A program made the translations under genes and the position numbers. The notes beneath the pieces are model-generated. The model was not told the origin of the DNA and made no database searches. It saw only the letters and a list, made by a program, of their open reading frames with translations. A DNA stretch of 7,756 bases from Geobacter sp. (GTDB lineage: Bacteria > Desulfobacterota > Desulfuromonadia > Geobacterales > Geobacteraceae). Location: NCBI GenBank assembly GCA_003857395.1, contig RPRC01000267.1:1-7756 (forward strand), given 5' to 3'. This document shows positions 5,101 to 7,756 of the stretch, piece by piece; position 1 is the stretch's first letter; each line of letters opens with the position of its first letter.

Positions 5101-5138
5101 GGGGTCAGCTCACGAAACGGAAAAAATCGTACGCTAAG
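5101..5138 (+). repeat. 38-bp terminal inverted repeat of Tn3-family element 2
   Basis: It begins GGGGTCAGCTCACGAAACGG. Its first 7 and last 24 bases equal those of the 4390-4427 repeat; the differences all lie in positions 8-14. It again contains the tnpA stop codon (5134-5136). Confidence 0.92.
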
Positions 5139-7756
5139 CCTCGCCTGCCATCCGAAGCGGTCGGAACTTGCCTTGATTGACCTGTTTGCTCTGAGACCAA
5201 ATGTAGTCGCCTGTCAGGTTGATATGCTCCCACCCCAACGGTGACAGGTGTGGCAGCAGCCTGTCATCCACATCTTTTCCCGAGTCTTGCAGAGCCTGTA
5301 CCACCCTTTCGAGGTAGACTGTATTCCACAACACGATTGCCGCCACCACAAGGTTGAGGCCGCTGGCGCGATAGCGCTGGTTCTCGAAGCTCCGGTCTCG
5401 CACTTCCCCCAGTCGGTTGAGGAATACAGCACGAGCCAGTGCATTCTTGGCCTCACCTTTGTTCAAGCCGCTCTGAACACGGCGGCGCAATTCAACGTTT
5501 TGCATCCAGTCGAGTGTGAACATCGTTCGTTCCATGCGCCCAAGTTCGCGTAGCGCAACCGCCAGGCCGTTCTGGCGAGGGTAGCTGCCGAGCTTGCGGA
5601 GCATCAGAGAGGCCGTAACGGTTCCCTGCTTAATCGATGCCGCCAGCCTCAGGATTTCATCCCAATGCGCTCGGATGTTCTTCACATTGACATTGCCGCC
5701 GATCAGGCCAGCGAGCGTAGGGTACTTTTTCGCTTCGCCAAAAATGTAAAGGCGTTTGTCGGCCAGGTCGCGTATGCGTGGAGCGAAACGGAACCCGAGC
5801 AGGTGCATGAGCACGAAAACATGATCGGTAAAACCGGCCGTATCTGTGTAATGCTCCTCGATCCGCAAATCAGACTCATGATATAGCAGGCCGTCCAGGA
5901 CATGGGTGGCATCGCGCACCGTGGCATTTATTACCTTGATGTGGAAAGGTGCGTATTGGTCGGAGATGTGAGTATAGAACTGCACGCCTGGTTCCTGGCC
6001 GTACTTCAGATTCACTTGACCCGCGAACTGTCCCCTGGCGCCAGCCTTGGAATTCTGACCATCTGAAGACGACGTTGTTCCGTCGCCCCACCAGGCTGCG
6101 AAAGGCTGGCGGAACTGAGCATTGACCAACTCGCCCAATCCAGCCGAGTAAGTTTCGTCGCGAATATACCATGCCTGCAGCCAGGTCAACTTGGCGTATG
6201 TCGTGCCAGGGCAAGATTCCGCCATTTTGCGCAGCCCCAGATTGATGGCATCGGCCAGAATGGTTGTCAGCAGAAGCTGCTGGTCTTCAGCCACCTCGCC
6301 GCTCTTTAGGTGCCTGAAATGGCGTCTAAAACCTGTCCAACTATCCACCTCCAACAGCAGCTCGGTGATTTTCAGGTGTGGCAGCATACTGTATGCCTGC
6401 TGCATCAGTGCTTCCGCTTCGTCCGGCACGGCATTGTCGAGGGGCGTAATCTTGAGGCGACCTGTGCTGGTGAAGGAAGCGTCGGGCAATTCGTTTGCGG
6501 CAGCGAGCTTTTCCACGGTAGCCAGATCGCGCTCAAGCACGGCCAGCCTGTCTTCCAGGAAGCGCTCGCAGTCTGTTTCGACAGCCAATCCTAGTTCCTT
6601 TTGTTCGCGCTGCGCCATAAAATGCGGAGCGGGCAGCAAGTATTCCTCGAAATCCTTGAACTGACGAGATCCCTGTATCCAAATATCGCCAGATCGTAGC
6701 GAGTTTTTCAGTTCCGACAGCACGCACAGCTCGTAGAAGCGACGATCCAACCCGCCCGAAGTCTGCACCAGGCTTTCCCATCGCTTGCGCACGAATGAAG
6801 TTGGTGCATCGTCCGGCAACTTTCGCGCCAAACGTGTATTCATTACTTTCAGCATTTCGACGCCCGCCAGCAGCTCACGTGCCGGCGGCGCGGCCTTCAT
6901 GGGAAGCGAATCCAGCAGGGTCGGCGTGTAGCGCCTGAGTTGATTGAAGCTATCGCCAGCCAGAGACAGGAAGTCGAAGTTTTCAGGCTGGGCCAGCTTC
7001 TCGGCCTCATTGATGCTCTCGCTGAATACGTCCCATGATATGATCGCCTCAATGGCGGCAAAGGGGTCGCTGCCCGACTGTTTGGCGTCCAACAAGGCAC
7101 GGCCAATACGCGAGTACAAGCGGACCTTATCGTTGATCGCCTTACCGGACTCTTGGAAGCGGTCGGCATGATTTCGTTTGGCCTTGCTGAACAGCGCGCC
7201 CATGAACCTGTCGTGCAAGTCGATGATTTCGTCGATCAACGTGGCCCGGGTGTCAAGTATCACCGCCACCAGGGTAGCATAGCGGCGATCCGGTTCCAGA
7301 TCCCGCAGATGCTGTGCAGTCATCTGCCCGCCTTCGCGGGCAAGCTTCATCAGGCGGTTCTGGTGAATGACACGTTCCAGCCCATCCGGCAGCAACAAGC
7401 TGTGGACGGTTTTCAGCCGCTCAAGGTGAATCAATATATGTTTTGGCTTCGGCGGGCCGGGCGACTGGCGCAGCCAGATCAGCCCGCTCCCCTTGGTGTC
7501 TTCGCACAGCATCAGCAGGCCGTCGAGGGCACTCCGGTGATGATCGGACAGTGGCGCGGTCAGGGCCTCGTACACTTTGCGGGTGCCGCGAGTGAGCGCC
7601 TCGCTGCATATGCGCTCGATAACATCGATCGGCGGCATGATGATGCGTTGCTGACGTAACGTCTCAACCAGGAGTTCTGCAAGCATGATTCCCCGGTCAG
7701 TCTGCTGGGCCAGCTCTGCAAGCTGAGGGACAAAGCGCCGATAGTCGGCAATCGAG
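5134..7756 (-). CDS. tnpA: Tn3-family transposase, Tn21-like (5' end outside window)
   Basis: The frame is open from the right edge to the stop at 5134, about 873 codons of an expected 990 or so; roughly 115 N-terminal residues are missing. The Met at 7684-7686 is internal: the upstream codons read [20 protein letters not shown], matching this family's N-terminal DNA-binding region. All three catalytic acids are present: Asp of SSDGQ (6061-6063), Asp of YTDTAG (5842-5844) and Glu of NKGE (5452-5454). The enzyme binds the 38-bp ends and carries out replicative transposition, giving 5-bp target duplications and a cointegrate. No frameshift or stop is seen, so it may be active. Shared blocks such as [13 protein letters not shown] and [12 protein letters not shown] place it close to Tn21/Tn501, whose relatives often carry mercury or antibiotic resistance. 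No cargo is visible here. Confidence 0.96.
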   Translation of the reverse strand, partial: SIADYRRFVPQLAELAQQTDRGIMLAELLVETLRQQRIIMPPIDVIERICSEALTRGTRKVYEALTAPLSDHHRSALDGLLMLCEDTKGSGLIWLRQSPGPPKPKHILIHLERLKTVHSLLLPDGLERVIHQNRLMKLAREGGQMTAQHLRDLEPDRRYATLVAVILDTRATLIDEIIDLHDRFMGALFSKAKRNHADRFQESGKAINDKVRLYSRIGRALLDAKQSGSDPFAAIEAIISWDVFSESINEAEKLAQPENFDFLSLAGDSFNQLRRYTPTLLDSLPMKAAPPARELLAGVEMLKVMNTRLARKLPDDAPTSFVRKRWESLVQTSGGLDRRFYELCVLSELKNSLRSGDIWIQGSRQFKDFEEYLLPAPHFMAQREQKELGLAVETDCERFLEDRLAVLERDLATVEKLAAANELPDASFTSTGRLKITPLDNAVPDEAEALMQQAYSMLPHLKITELLLEVDSWTGFRRHFRHLKSGEVAEDQQLLLTTILADAINLGLRKMAESCPGTTYAKLTWLQAWYIRDETYSAGLGELVNAQFRQPFAAWWGDGTTSSSDGQNSKAGARGQFAGQVNLKYGQEPGVQFYTHISDQYAPFHIKVINATVRDATHVLDGLLYHESDLRIEEHYTDTAGFTDHVFVLMHLLGFRFAPRIRDLADKRLYIFGEAKKYPTLAGLIGGNVNVKNIRAHWDEILRLAASIKQGTVTASLMLRKLGSYPRQNGLAVALRELGRMERTMFTLDWMQNVELRRRVQSGLNKGEAKNALARAVFLNRLGEVRDRSFENQRYRASGLNLVVAAIVLWNTVYLERVVQALQDSGKDVDDRLLPHLSPLGWEHINLTGDYIWSQSKQVNQGKFRPLRMAGEA

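Larger units (their letters stand above)
5101..7756. mobile_element. Tn3-family element 2 (Tn21/Tn501 subgroup), runs off the right edge
   Basis: The terminal repeat and most of tnpA are inside the window. Resolvase, resolution site, cargo and second terminal repeat must lie beyond 7756. It is inserted in tnpA of element 1 in the same orientation. Confidence 0.9.

Noticed and set aside
5248..7659. Several plus-strand frames of 70-170 codons opposite the large transposase, and minus-strand frames offset from it
   Set aside because: They are shadows of a GC-rich conserved tnpA; they lack ribosome binding sites and resemble no protein.

Overview
The window reads as a piece of an AT-rich, Gram-negative genome (PEP-CTERM protein, a -24/-12 sigma-54 promoter, bacteriohemerythrin) that has been broken up and invaded by mobile DNA. 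This combination is common in Desulfobacterota, Nitrospirota and related microaerobic or anaerobic sediment bacteria. The sequence alone does not fix the species, and the GC-richer Tn3-family part on the right clearly has a different origin.

Layout. (1) 90-1684, minus strand: a compact AT-rich gene set, read right to left. It starts with a cysteine-rich acidic mini-protein, followed by an intrinsic terminator. Then come a zinc-ribbon protein, a stand-alone CheY-like receiver whose start lies inside the zinc-ribbon gene, a 53-residue unknown protein and a bacteriohemerythrin with all seven iron ligands. The last four are closely spaced and look like one operon, plausibly concerned with oxygen, redox or metal sensing. 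(2) About 1712-3517: a scar zone of truncated genes joined end to end. It holds a frameshifted piece of an ArdC-type antirestriction gene (minus), the C-terminal domain of a Y-family DNA polymerase (plus), an unassigned 140-bp stretch, the C-terminal part of a Tn3-family transposase (plus) and the C-terminal tail of an IS4-type transposase (plus). None is a whole gene. (3) 3593-4254, minus strand: a complete single-gene unit for a small secreted PEP-CTERM protein, with a sigma-54 promoter, a perfect Shine-Dalgarno site and its own terminator. (4) 4390-7756: two Tn21/Tn501-like transposon ends in the same orientation. A 38-bp terminal repeat (4390-4427) and the last 225 codons of a first tnpA are cut at 5100. 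A second 38-bp repeat (5101-5138) then begins a second, more complete tnpA that runs off the right edge.

The most useful observations are the sigma-54 promoter of the PEP-CTERM gene, the zinc ribbon/CheY/hemerythrin operon with a terminator placed almost on top of its first ribosome binding site, the decayed ArdC piece abutting the polymerase fragment, and the nested Tn3-family insertion, which predicts where the rest of the first transposase should be. I do not see a CRISPR array, an RNA gene, an integron site or an obviously new defence system.
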